From positions 1-33,938 of the forward strand of contig JACPBO010000006.1 of the NCBI GenBank assembly GCA_016180285.1: DNA of 33,938 nucleotides, read 5' to 3'. Position numbers and translations under genes: made by a program. Below the pieces are notes generated by a model, which saw nothing but the letters and a program-made list of their open reading frames with translations, had not been told where the DNA came from and did not search any database. This DNA is from Candidatus Woesearchaeota archaeon. Its GTDB lineage: Archaea; Nanobdellota; Nanobdellia; Woesearchaeales; JACPBO01. Below, piece after piece: positions 13,639 through 21,392 of the stretch (within the stretch, counting starts at the first letter, position 1; each line of letters begins with the position of its first letter).

Positions 13639-14973
13639 TTAAATGATATCCTCTTTTACAATTTCTCCAGGCAATGTTGTTTTGCCACTCCATATCTTTC
13701 TTCCAGGGTAGATTGATGTGTTTATTCCTATGTGGACATCATTTCCGATTATTGCGCCAAGCTTTCTTCTTCCTGTATCGATCAGCTGGCCTTTTACCAT
13801 TGATTTTATATTTGAATTGTCGTGCCTCAGATTTGCAATTTTCGTTCCTGCCCCGAAATTAACATTCTCCCCGATTACAGAATCACCCACATAACTAAGA
13901 TGGGCAATATGCGTGTTATTGTATATTATAGAATTCTTGATCTCAACTGCGTTGCCTATTTTGCAGTTATCGCCTATGCTTGTTGATGCCCTAATATAAC
14001 AATTAGGGCCAATGACGCAGTTTTCTCCTATGACAACGGGGCCTTCAATATAAGCCCCATTCTTTATTATTGCGCCTTTTCCAACAATGACATTGCCTTT
14101 TATTGTTGCATTTTTTTCAATATCTCCTTCAATTTCGGATTTTTTAATTTTTGACAATAAAAACTCATTTGCCTTCAGCAAATCCCAGGGATAACCTATG
14201 GGAATCCAATACTGGGAGTTTATCGCTTTGAGATTTTCTTTTCTTGCCAGCTCATTGATTGCATCAGTCAGCTCATATTCGTTTCTTTCTGACTTTTTGA
14301 CCTGTTTTAATAATGAGAAAATTGCCTTGCTCAACAGATAACAGCCAACATTTGCCAATTTGGAAGGCGGACTGGCAGATTTTTCAACAATTCTTTTCAA
14401 ACAGCCTTTTTCCTCTTCTATCGATCCGAAATTCTCAGGCTTTTCAACCTCCTGCGCCAATAATGCATATTTTTCATTTGTCAAGAACCGCCCATCAGAG
14501 ATGGGTGAAATTTTGCTGCTGTTTACCGCACCAGGTGGTTCTTGATCATGCTCGGAAATTTTCTGCAATCTGGAATGTGATTGGCTTTCTGCCACCAGTT
14601 TTAAACCGGTGGAAAATTTCCGACATTTCAATTTCAACAAATCTTCCCTGAAAAACATGTCATCCCCTACGAGGACAATGAACCTTTCTTCTGCATATTT
14701 TTCTGCCTGCAGCAATGCATGGCCTGTTCCAAGCTGATCTTTCTGCTCAACATACCTTATTGTTATATTTTTGAATTTATTGCCGAATGCGGCTTTTATC
14801 ATTTCTGCCTTGAACCCGACAACTAGGATAGCTTCATCTATCATACCTTCCAGTTGCTCAAGATTATGCTCCAGAATGCTTTTATTTGCTATTTTAAGCA
14901 GGCTTTTCGGCATTGTAACTGTCAAAGGCCATGTTCTTGTTGAGCTTCCTGCTGCCAATATTATTGCTTGCAT
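13639..14973 (-). CDS. glmU: bifunctional GlcN-1-P acetyltransferase/UDP-GlcNAc pyrophosphorylase, with in-frame insert
   Basis: 444 residues. The N-terminal pyrophosphorylase has AAGSSTRTWPLT (7-18), GTGHALL (82-88) and the metal site LVGDDMF (101-107). The C-terminal left-handed beta-helix (about 281-440) has hexapeptide repeats and the acetyltransferase His H358 in IAHLSYVGDS, followed by NFGAGTKIANLRHDN. It converts GlcN-1-P to UDP-GlcNAc in two steps, after GlmS. Residues about 116-167, Ser/Lys-rich and unlike the family, interrupt the link between the EDLL helix and the YALLAQEVEKPENFG strand. At DNA level this stretch is two palindromic elements (14481-14545 and 14553-14622) kept in frame. 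The enzyme is probably still active because the insert lies in a surface loop. Confidence 0.9.
   Translation of the reverse strand: MQAIILAAGSSTRTWPLTVTMPKSLLKIANKSILEHNLEQLEGMIDEAILVVGFKAEMIKAAFGNKFKNITIRYVEQKDQLGTGHALLQAEKYAEERFIVLVGDDMFFREDLLKLKCRKFSTGLKLVAESQSHSRLQKISEHDQEPPGAVNSSKISPISDGRFLTNEKYALLAQEVEKPENFGSIEEEKGCLKRIVEKSASPPSKLANVGCYLLSKAIFSLLKQVKKSERNEYELTDAINELARKENLKAINSQYWIPIGYPWDLLKANEFLLSKIKKSEIEGDIEKNATIKGNVIVGKGAIIKNGAYIEGPVVIGENCVIGPNCYIRASTSIGDNCKIGNAVEIKNSIIYNNTHIAHLSYVGDSVIGENVNFGAGTKIANLRHDNSNIKSMVKGQLIDTGRRKLGAIIGNDVHIGINTSIYPGRKIWSGKTTLPGEIVKEDII
14481..14545. repeat. palindromic element C inside glmU
   Basis: The outer arms TCAAGAACCGCC (14481-14492) and GGTGGTTCTTGA (14534-14545) are inverted repeats with one mismatch. 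Just inside the left arm is a hairpin CCCATC-AGA-GATGGG. It is translated on the minus strand as part of the GlmU insert. Confidence 0.65.
14553..14622. repeat. palindromic element D inside glmU
   Basis: The outer arms CGGAAATTTTC (14553-14563) and GAAAATTTCCG (14612-14622) are perfect 11-bp inverted repeats, with an inner CCACC...GGTGG hairpin. It has the same stem-plus-inner-hairpin design as elements A-C, and its outer arms resemble those of A and B (GAAAAT/ATTTTC). It adds about 23 codons to glmU without breaking frame. Confidence 0.65.
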
Positions 14974-15017
14974 TTTAAGTTGAAAATTTTGTTAATTGAA
15001 TGTGTTTTATTTTTGAC

Positions 15018-15131
15018 AAAATCCAGCCAACCATGGCAGGAGACGGTCAAAACCTCGCTTTGCTCGGTTTTGCCCTACTCGGCATCCCGTAGGGAGCAAC
15101 CCCTGCCTCGTCTCCGCCATGGCTGGATTTT
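15018..15131 (+). repeat. GC-rich foldable element, copy 2
   Basis: The ends AAAATCCAGCCAACCATGG and CCATGGCTGGATTTT are identical to copy 1 at 4117-4226. The inner extension is GGAGACG/CGTCTCC here against TGCC/GGCA in copy 1: different bases, still paired. The core again has a GTCAAAACC/GGTTTTGCC hairpin, CCTACTCGG, a CCCTAC/GTAGGG stem and AGGG-AGCAAC-CCCT. It lies between divergent genes glmU (minus) and the S-layer-domain regulator (plus). The rest of the 14974-15221 region holds AT-rich promoter sequence. Confidence 0.75.
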
Positions 15132-15157
15132 CGTTGTAAAGCATAGCGAAACAAAAA

Positions 15158-15171
15158 GCTTATATATAAGC
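15158..15171. promoter_or_regulatory. palindromic TATA box between copy 2 and the S-layer-domain regulator
   Basis: GCTTATATATAAGC is a perfect 14-nt palindrome. Read on the minus strand it predicts transcription starting near 15139, at the edge of repeat copy 2 and toward glmU. On the plus strand it predicts a start near 15191. A second TATA-like TAAAATATTTATAG at 15177-15190 better fits the plus-strand gene at 15222. Confidence 0.5.
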
Positions 15172-15221
15172 ATTGCTAAAATATTTATAGTAGTATTAAA
15201 AAATAATTTTTAGTGGATAAT

Positions 15222-16142
15222 ATGTTTGTTGTTGAAAAATCAAAAGGAGAAGTGGCATCTTTGCCTGCAAGGGAGCTGAGCTTTAGCCAGGTAAAGTCAT
15301 TAAGCTCGCAGCTGGCTCAAAAGATCGCCTTGGAAATATCAAAAAAGCCATCTTATGCAATGGAAATAGCCAAAAAATTAAAGGTTAATGAGCAGAAAGT
15401 CTATTATCACATCAGGAAGCTGGAAAAGGCAAGGATCATTGAAGTTTCAAGGACAGAGACAATACAGGGAGCATCTGCGAACATTTACAGTGTTGTAGAG
15501 CCTGCTTTTGTTATTAAGCTCAGGGAATTTCAGACAACGCAGAAGATTGCTTTTGAAAAGCAGCCAACTGAGTTCCTGGAGCCTTTTATCGAGGAAGGCC
15601 AGCTGAATGCCGTTATAATTGTCGGATCGCCTGATCCGCACGGCCCTGAAAAAGCAAGGTCAAGAGACGGCTATTACGGCATTGATTTGGCATTGTTTCT
15701 AGGGTCTTTTCTTAATTATCTGCCGGAGCTTAATGTGAAGCTTGATACTGAAGCAAGGGCAGAAGACCTTCAAAAAAACCTAATCATTATAGGCGGGCCT
15801 GTGGTGAATACTGTAACCGGCCAGCTGAATGAAAAGCTGCCAATAAGATTTGATAAGTCCAATAACTGGCGCATTGTTTCCTCGATTTCAGGCAAAAGCT
15901 ATCATTCAGATGAAACAGGAATCATTGAAAAGATCAAGAATCCGTTTAACAATAAAAAAAGCATTTTACTGGTAGCTGGAAAAAGGTACATGGGAACAAA
16001 GGCAGTGATGCTCGCTTTCATAAAGCACTTCAAGGAGATATGCGAAGGAAACAAGTTCAACAAGGAGATCAATGCAAAGGTTGTTGAAGGGATTGATCTG
16101 GATTCTGACGGGATTGTGGACGAAGTGGATGTTTTAGAGTGA
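15222..16142 (+). CDS. ArsR-like HTH protein with S-layer-type C-terminal domain
   Basis: About 306 residues. Residues about 20-90 form a winged helix (LAQKIALEISKKPSYAMEIA, KLKVNEQKVYYHIRKLEKARII), an ArsR-like DNA-binding fold. The remainder resembles the conserved region of archaeal (methanococcal-type) S-layer proteins: IIVGSPDPHGPEKARSRDG, NLIIIGGPVVNTVTG, ILLVAGKRYMGTKAVMLAF, ending in a DLDSDGIVDEVDVLE tail. It has no signal peptide or membrane segment, so it should stay in the cytoplasm and may sense something linked to the cell envelope. ATG 15222 with GTGG upstream is preferred to GTG 15213. It is divergent from glmU across repeat copy 2. Confidence 0.72.
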   Translation: MFVVEKSKGEVASLPARELSFSQVKSLSSQLAQKIALEISKKPSYAMEIAKKLKVNEQKVYYHIRKLEKARIIEVSRTETIQGASANIYSVVEPAFVIKLREFQTTQKIAFEKQPTEFLEPFIEEGQLNAVIIVGSPDPHGPEKARSRDGYYGIDLALFLGSFLNYLPELNVKLDTEARAEDLQKNLIIIGGPVVNTVTGQLNEKLPIRFDKSNNWRIVSSISGKSYHSDETGIIEKIKNPFNNKKSILLVAGKRYMGTKAVMLAFIKHFKEICEGNKFNKEINAKVVEGIDLDSDGIVDEVDVLE

Positions 16143-16169
16143 TATAAATACGAACTAACTAATACATGA

Positions 16170-16185
16170 TATAAATATTTAAATA
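16170..16185 (+). promoter_or_regulatory. TATA box for the 16205 gene
   Basis: TATAAATATTTAAATA is centred about 27 nt upstream of ATG 16205, giving a leaderless start. Confidence 0.5.
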
Positions 16186-16204
16186 TGTAAAATTTATTTA
16201 AAAT

Positions 16205-17170
16205 ATGGGTGTAAAATTGGCAAGCGATAATAATATTGCGCAGTTGGTGAGAGAACCATATTTTATGCGTTCATTAGATTCTATTCCCATCCTATATAAT
16301 CCTCCTTCGAGAAAACTTGATACTGGAAAAGGGCAGTGGGAAATTCATGAAAGGGAAAAATTTGAAATACCCTTCTTTTCAGATAATGAAAGTCAAATTG
16401 CGTCAGATGGTTTCTGCGCCGTGTACATTAATAAAAAAGGAAAACCTCAAACAATTTTCCTTGGAAATTTAGATGATATTGCATCAGATGAGTCAAGAGG
16501 AATTGTTGATAGCACTGCAATCGAACTTTCTAAAAAGGTTTTAGAGCAAAGATTGTTTTCATGGCCGCCAAGAGGATTGGATGTGGCTAATGGAGATGAT
16601 TGGTGTATATTAAATGTTTTATTAGGGATGGTTGTTGTAGGCAGCGGCATTCTTATTGATGGAGCAGTAGCAGGTTACGGAAATTCATCAGGAAAGTTTG
16701 AATATATGTCAATAATTTCTAAGGTTGTCAAACTTGAAAATGAAAACCCAAACGCCGCATCTACATTTTTATGGTCTCTTTCAGGAGCATTACTCGCTTT
16801 GGGGGGTTTAGGTTTAGCTAGCTTGGGTAAAAAGGTTGGCGAATTTATGGATCATATCAGAACAAAAAACTTGCCTAAAGAAGCCAGTTCATTTAAGTAC
16901 GGGTATGATGCAATGGGCTCTGTTTCAAAAGAACAAGAAACTGTGAAAAGAGAGAATGAAATGAGAACATTATACAATGAATTACAGAATTCCGGCTATA
17001 GTGTTCCAAAACCACTTATAACAGAGATTTATGATGCAATGAAAAAAATAGATGAGCGAGATAGTGATAAGATCATTTCTTTAAGAGACTACCTAATACA
17101 AGAAAAAGAGGTATGCGTGCTTCCGGTTGATGTGCTTACAAAAGCATATGTAACTGCAACAGGTAGATAA
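16205..17170 (+). CDS. hypothetical protein with two membrane segments
   Basis: 321 residues, no family recognised. The N-terminal 125 residues are soluble and mixed in charge. Two hydrophobic glycine-rich segments follow: about 133-158 (CILNVLLGMVVVGSGILIDG) and about 185-207 (FLWSLSGALLALGGLGLASLG). A charged, helical C-terminal part is about 208-321 (EQETVKRENEMRTLYNELQ). There is no N-terminal signal peptide, so the protein is probably a hairpin in the membrane with both ends on the same side. It has its own TATA box and converges with the kinase gene 3 bp downstream. Function unknown. Confidence 0.65.
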   Translation: MGVKLASDNNIAQLVREPYFMRSLDSIPILYNPPSRKLDTGKGQWEIHEREKFEIPFFSDNESQIASDGFCAVYINKKGKPQTIFLGNLDDIASDESRGIVDSTAIELSKKVLEQRLFSWPPRGLDVANGDDWCILNVLLGMVVVGSGILIDGAVAGYGNSSGKFEYMSIISKVVKLENENPNAASTFLWSLSGALLALGGLGLASLGKKVGEFMDHIRTKNLPKEASSFKYGYDAMGSVSKEQETVKRENEMRTLYNELQNSGYSVPKPLITEIYDAMKKIDERDSDKIISLRDYLIQEKEVCVLPVDVLTKAYVTATGR

Positions 17171-17173
17171 AGG

Positions 17174-17641
17174 CTATAATTTTTTAATCACATTCTCAAA
17201 ACCTGTCTTTTCATCTACGACCATAACCTTGTGCCTTCTCTCTTTTGCTTCATTCAAGCATACATCAAATATTTCGCAGTCAAGGTTTTCCCTTATTTTA
17301 TTTTTATCGTAGCCTTTCTTTTTTAATCTTTTTTCCAGTGTTTTAAGATTGCATTTTGTGACAATGCAGAGATCAACATATTTCTCAGGCAGATAATGGC
17401 TTAAATGAGAGTCTATGATCAGTGATTTTTTAGAATTTTTTATTATTTCAATTAAAACCTTGTTTAATTTTTCAACATCAACAATCCTGCATTTTCTTTT
17501 TTTATCATAGCCTTCTTCAAGCTTATTGTCTTTTATGAGCTTGCTTACATCAATGTACTTATAGCCTGATCTTTTAGACAGCCTTTTAGCAAGCGTTGTC
17601 TTTCCTGTTCCGGGTGTTCCTGTGACTATTATGGCTTTCAT
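17174..17641 (-). CDS. Fap7/AK6-type adenylate kinase-like NTPase
   Basis: 155 residues, the short size of the Fap7 (AK6) family. Walker A is GTPGTGKTT (about 7-15), followed by the YKYIDVSKLIKDNKL helix, DSHLSHYLP for the AMP side, and KRLKKKGYDKNKIRENLDCEIFDVCLNEA, a lid and ENL..E pattern typical of this family. In yeast Fap7 acts with uS11 in late 18S rRNA maturation, and archaeal homologues act similarly on 30S assembly; all have adenylate kinase activity. A TATA box (about 17664-17673) lies 26 nt before the ATG, implying its own leaderless transcript. Confidence 0.82.
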   Translation of the reverse strand: MKAIIVTGTPGTGKTTLAKRLSKRSGYKYIDVSKLIKDNKLEEGYDKKRKCRIVDVEKLNKVLIEIIKNSKKSLIIDSHLSHYLPEKYVDLCIVTKCNLKTLEKRLKKKGYDKNKIRENLDCEIFDVCLNEAKERRHKVMVVDEKTGFENVIKKL

Positions 17642-17685
17642 TAAAAAAAGAAAAAATAAAATAGGTATTTAAATTTATTCAAAAT

Positions 17686-19704
17686 CTACTTTGTTTTTCC
17701 TTCCAAGTGCTTCTTTATGATGCTCAAGAACTGAGTTCTTTTCTTAATGCCTTTCAGCTTGTTGTACAATTCAGCATCTTTCTGGCTTTCCAATACCCAT
17801 TCAGCATAGATGTTTTTCTCTTTTATCGCTTCTTCAAAGTCATGATCCGGCATGGAAAAAATATTCCCTACCAGCTCACCTATTGATTTGAAATTCAGCT
17901 TTGTTTCGTTCTGCTCCTCACTCTTAGGCTCTTCTATTTCTTTCTTTTTCTTCTTGAAAATGCTTATTCCCTCTGCCAAAAAGCGATGCTTCATCAATTG
18001 CTGAGCTCCAAGCGTTAAACCAATGAAAAGCACGACAAAAGCGATTAACATTCCAATCTCATTTTTAATAACTATAAACGGTGAATTGAATACCATCAAT
18101 TTTCGAAGCACAACCTCGCTTATTACAAATGGGTTATAAGCAGCTACCTGCCTGACATAATCCGGCATGCTTTCCAATGGCAGTATGAGGTTGGACAGAA
18201 AAATCATTATTGCGCCAACAGATATTGATGCCAGTGTTGATGTTTCCTCTGAATTGAACAAGTAGCCTATGCAGATTCCGATGAACGTGAATATTGTTGT
18301 TATCAGAAGCAATAAGGGGAGGGATTTTAACAGGCCCAGCAGCACAATCTCCCTTAAGAATATTGTCGAGATTGCAAGGATGATTATCAGCTGCAATATG
18401 AGAATCAAAATATTGGTGAGATAGGCTGAAAATATGAATGTTGCATCCCTTGTTGGGGTTACAAAGTTTCTGAAATAAGCCCTTGACATCTTTTCCATCA
18501 TAACTAATGTCGAGGAAAGCAGTATGCTTATGAACATTATGACAAGAACTATCAGGCTGGGGAATACATAATTGAGATTGCTTGTTTCAGGCGTTACAGG
18601 AGATATCTTTGTTTTTACAGGAGACACAATGCTCTGCGCATCCTTTACCTTGGTGCTCTCGATATTTGCAATTATATTGCGGACAGAATTCTTGACTGCG
18701 CTAAGCTCTGAAGATGCCTTATCTAATTTTGATTTTATGGCATCAAGCTTTCCGGATGCAGAGCTTTTAAGCGAGTTTGCTTTGTCAAGCCTTGCTTGAA
18801 GATCCTGCGAGCTTGCCTGCATAACAGACAGCAAAGAGGCAACGTCTGAATTATATGATGAAATAAGGCTGCTGATATTGCTTATGCTTGAAGATAGGTC
18901 TGTAACCTGTGTTTGCGCGTCACTGGCAGAACTTACCAATATACCTTTGCCGCTTGCATTTGAGCCCATCATACCAACCACATTATTGACATTGTCAATT
19001 AATTGCTGCGTTGTGGCAATTGATGCAGAACTGTAATTCATCAGCAAGGTTGTCTTGCTGTTCAGCTCTGCAGTTTTAGCTGCAATCTCATCTGCCTTCA
19101 GATCATTTTTGTTAAATGAAAGCTGCATTGAGCTTAAAGAAGCTTTAACTTCTGAAACCTTGTCATTCATATCTTTATTTTTAGCTACAAGAGCATCAAT
19201 AACAATAAGGTCATTCTGCAATTCCTGCTTTGTCCTGTCTAATTTGTCTAAAATCACAGTTGTAAGGTTAATGCTGAGCTCCCTTGACCTTGATGATATT
19301 TTTGAAGAAACAATATCAAGGATTATCCAAACAAGGTTGATTTTGGAATAATCAACATGAAAATCTATTTCGTTTTCAAGAGAGGGGTTTTCAAAGTCAA
19401 GGTCTTTCGGGAAAACAATGCATGTATGTATTGTGCCTTTTTTAATGGCATCTATGCATGACTTTTCTGTTTCAAAACGGCGTACTGCAAACTGCTTGTC
19501 AGTCAGCTTTTCTATGAAAGAATCGATCAATGCATTATAGCCCGGAGAATAAGTCCCGATATTCAGGCTGTATGATTTCGATGTGTTGAATGCTATTCCT
19601 GCGAGAAGTATTATCAACAAAGGGCCAAGTATGACTATCAAAGCAGAAGTCCTGGACCTAAGCAAGAGCTTGAAGTTCTTTTTTATTATGCTGAATAGTT
19701 TCAT
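17686..19704 (-). CDS. ABC-2-type permease with large coiled-coil extracellular domain
   Basis: 672 residues. One N-terminal membrane segment (about 20-40, LIVILGPLLIILLAGIAF) is followed by a roughly 340-residue extracytoplasmic region rich in Ser/Asn/Lys heptads (coiled coil, about 160-345). Five or six hydrophobic segments then run between about 378 and 575. An acidic/basic cytoplasmic tail (about 590-672, from KKKKKEIEEPKSEEQ) ends the protein. This one-plus-many arrangement is the ABC-2 exporter fold, similar in layout to YhgE/Pip-like permeases. Its ATG overlaps the ATPase gene stop by 4 nt, so the two form one transporter, probably an efflux or envelope-export system. The substrate cannot be read from sequence. 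Confidence 0.82.
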   Translation of the reverse strand: MKLFSIIKKNFKLLLRSRTSALIVILGPLLIILLAGIAFNTSKSYSLNIGTYSPGYNALIDSFIEKLTDKQFAVRRFETEKSCIDAIKKGTIHTCIVFPKDLDFENPSLENEIDFHVDYSKINLVWIILDIVSSKISSRSRELSINLTTVILDKLDRTKQELQNDLIVIDALVAKNKDMNDKVSEVKASLSSMQLSFNKNDLKADEIAAKTAELNSKTTLLMNYSSASIATTQQLIDNVNNVVGMMGSNASGKGILVSSASDAQTQVTDLSSSISNISSLISSYNSDVASLLSVMQASSQDLQARLDKANSLKSSASGKLDAIKSKLDKASSELSAVKNSVRNIIANIESTKVKDAQSIVSPVKTKISPVTPETSNLNYVFPSLIVLVIMFISILLSSTLVMMEKMSRAYFRNFVTPTRDATFIFSAYLTNILILILQLIIILAISTIFLREIVLLGLLKSLPLLLLITTIFTFIGICIGYLFNSEETSTLASISVGAIMIFLSNLILPLESMPDYVRQVAAYNPFVISEVVLRKLMVFNSPFIVIKNEIGMLIAFVVLFIGLTLGAQQLMKHRFLAEGISIFKKKKKEIEEPKSEEQNETKLNFKSIGELVGNIFSMPDHDFEEAIKEKNIYAEWVLESQKDAELYNKLKGIKKRTQFLSIIKKHLEGKTK

Positions 19705-20654
19705 TTTTTAGCCAGCGATATGAATACCTCATCTAAAGACGGCCTGCCTAATTCAACTCCGAGCAGGGAGTCTTTTTTGCCGAGCATTCTCAGCAATCTT
19801 GCAAGGGTTTTCTCTCCTTCAGGAGTGTATATGATGAGCCTGTTTTCCTCAACTTTTAAGTTTTTTACGCCAATTTTTCTTAAGCTCTTAATCAGGGCAT
19901 CATAATTCCTTGAGCTTGTTTCAAGAATCAATTCCTTTTCCTTTGTATATAACATTTTTAATTCATCGGGAGTTCCGGACCTGACTATCTTTGCATCATC
20001 CAGTATAGCAACTCTTGTGCACAGAGTTTCCATTTCTGTAAGGAAATGGCTTGCAAGTATTATTGTAACTCCCCTTTCGTTTATCTTTCTCATAAGATCC
20101 CATATCTGCTTTCTCGAAATAGGGTCAAGGTCAGCTGTCGGCTCATCCAGTATCAATAATGAAGGGTTATGGATCAAAGAGCACGCAATATCAAGCCTTT
20201 TCTGCATCCCTCCTGAAAGATTCTGGGAAATCAGATTCTTAAATCTGGTTAAGTTTGTCATTTCCAGCAATTCGTCTGCCTTGCTGCTTATGTTTGATTT
20301 TGGTATGCTATAAAGGGCTGCAAAATATCTCAGATTTTCCATTACAGTCAATTTAGGATAAAAAGAAGGAGTCTGGGCTGCAAATCCAAATTTCTTCTTT
20401 ACATCAAATGGGTTTCTGAATACTGACTTGAAGCTTTCAACTCCGCTTTCAGTTATGTTGTACAGAATATCGCCTTCCTGAGGCCGCATGAAGCCGATCA
20501 AAAGATTGAGCATTGTTGTCTTGCCGGATCCGCTCCTTCCTATGATGCCGAATATCTCGCCTTCATTAATATTAAGGCTTATTTTATTCAGAACAAGATT
20601 ATCGCCAAATCTTTTTGTCACATTATCGAATTTTACGGCAATAGCGCTGCTCAT
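19701..20654 (-). CDS. ABC transporter ATP-binding protein
   Basis: 317 residues. Walker A is GRSGSGKTT (about 38-46), the Q-loop is FAAQTPSFYPKLTVMENL, the ABC signature is LSGGMQKR, Walker B is LLILDEPTADLD and the H-loop is LASHF. All catalytic elements are intact. The C-terminal extension (about 230-317, ending LGRPSLDEVFISLAKK) is typical of ABC-2 exporter ATPases. It is translationally coupled to the permease by a 4-nt overlap and would energise it from the cytoplasmic face. Confidence 0.92.
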   Translation of the reverse strand: MSSAIAVKFDNVTKRFGDNLVLNKISLNINEGEIFGIIGRSGSGKTTMLNLLIGFMRPQEGDILYNITESGVESFKSVFRNPFDVKKKFGFAAQTPSFYPKLTVMENLRYFAALYSIPKSNISSKADELLEMTNLTRFKNLISQNLSGGMQKRLDIACSLIHNPSLLILDEPTADLDPISRKQIWDLMRKINERGVTIILASHFLTEMETLCTRVAILDDAKIVRSGTPDELKMLYTKEKELILETSSRNYDALIKSLRKIGVKNLKVEENRLIIYTPEGEKTLARLLRMLGKKDSLLGVELGRPSLDEVFISLAKK

Positions 20655-20708
20655 ATATGTAGGATAAAAAAGCTGATTAATAAATTTAATGAGACTACTC
20701 TCGAGAAG

Positions 20709-20921
20709 TTATAGAATTTTTATATCCTCGCTTTCTTTCTTTGTAAGTATCGATAATAAATGTATTAATATAGAAGCATCTCTTCTGCTCAATAGCCTAC
20801 TTACATCATAAATTAACTCTCGTTGTTTCTCTGTTATTTCAGTAGGTTTATAATAACCACTTTGATCATTTTCTAACATCTTCCAGATTTCCAATAGTTT
20901 TTGTTTGTCTTCAGACTTCAT
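20709..20921 (-). CDS. small hypothetical helical protein
   Basis: 70 residues, not recognised: helices LLEIWKMLEN, ITEKQRELIYDVSRLLSRRD and ASILIHLLSILTKKE. No cysteines and no membrane segment. A strong promoter (CGAAAGGTTTATTTTA, minus strand, about 20944-20957) lies 23-30 nt upstream of the ATG, which supports it as a real leaderless gene. The size and charge would suit a small regulatory or antitoxin-like protein, but nothing shows that. Confidence 0.5.
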   Translation of the reverse strand: MKSEDKQKLLEIWKMLENDQSGYYKPTEITEKQRELIYDVSRLLSRRDASILIHLLSILTKKESEDIKIL

Positions 20922-20943
20922 AAGAATTATGTATATCAGTTTA

Positions 20944-20957
20944 AAATAAACCTTTCG
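20944..20957 (-). promoter_or_regulatory. BRE/TATA promoter of the 20921 gene
   Basis: On the minus strand GAAAGGTTTATTTT, same form as the promoters at 21006 and 21920 (GAAAGGTTTAWATA). Confidence 0.5.
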
Positions 20958-21005
20958 GTTTTAATGGCGTGATGGCCGTTGTGAAAAGAATAGCAAACAA
21001 AAATA

Positions 21006-21019
21006 GAAAGGTTTATATA
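21006..21019 (+). promoter_or_regulatory. BRE/TATA promoter of the 21039 gene
   Basis: GAAAGGTTTATATA, a near-consensus archaeal BRE plus TATA, about 25 nt upstream of ATG 21039. Confidence 0.55.
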
Positions 21020-21038
21020 GGTGTATGATATATCTGGT

Positions 21039-21386
21039 ATGTACTGGTATTTAAAAATGGTTTTTGAAAATATATTGAGGATAAGAAGAATGCGAGAACA
21101 GGTCAAAGAAGAATTAGAAGGTTTACCTAGAGGGGATCTGGATCAAAATATGTTAAGACAAGCATACTGGGCATTAAGAACACATAATTTAGGTAGAACG
21201 GTGAAACTTCCATTATCAAAAGAAGAAACATTAATCCAAGCTACAAAACTCATTCAAAAAGATAACCGGGCTTTTTGCCCAAAATTTGATGAAAAGATCT
21301 TCAATAGAGTTGATCTATGTAGTGTTGCTAAAAAGGATCCTGAATTTAACTCTGTTTGTTTTTGCTCGATAAAAAAAACACGGTGA
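21039..21386 (+). CDS. hypothetical protein
   Basis: About 115 residues, not recognised. A Tyr/Trp-rich start (MYWYLKMVFENILRIRR) leads into a basic/helical middle (QAYWALRTHNLGRTVKLP) and a C-terminal part with five cysteines within the last 37 residues (FCPKF, VDLCSVAKK, SVCFCS), which might bind a metal. ATG 21039 is favoured because the TATA box is then at the usual distance. Its TGA lies within the GGTGA ribosome-binding sequence of the next frame (21393), so both were probably one operon. Confidence 0.5.
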   Translation: MYWYLKMVFENILRIRRMREQVKEELEGLPRGDLDQNMLRQAYWALRTHNLGRTVKLPLSKEETLIQATKLIQKDNRAFCPKFDEKIFNRVDLCSVAKKDPEFNSVCFCSIKKTR

Positions 21387-21392
21387 ACAAAA

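Noticed and set aside
13639-14973. glmS ribozyme or riboswitch near the glm operon
   Set aside because: No conserved ribozyme core is visible before glmS, whose start abuts glmU with no leader.
14968-15213. Plus-strand frame through repeat copy 2
   Set aside because: It spans the foldable element and promoter, with no ribosome-binding site and composition unlike a protein.
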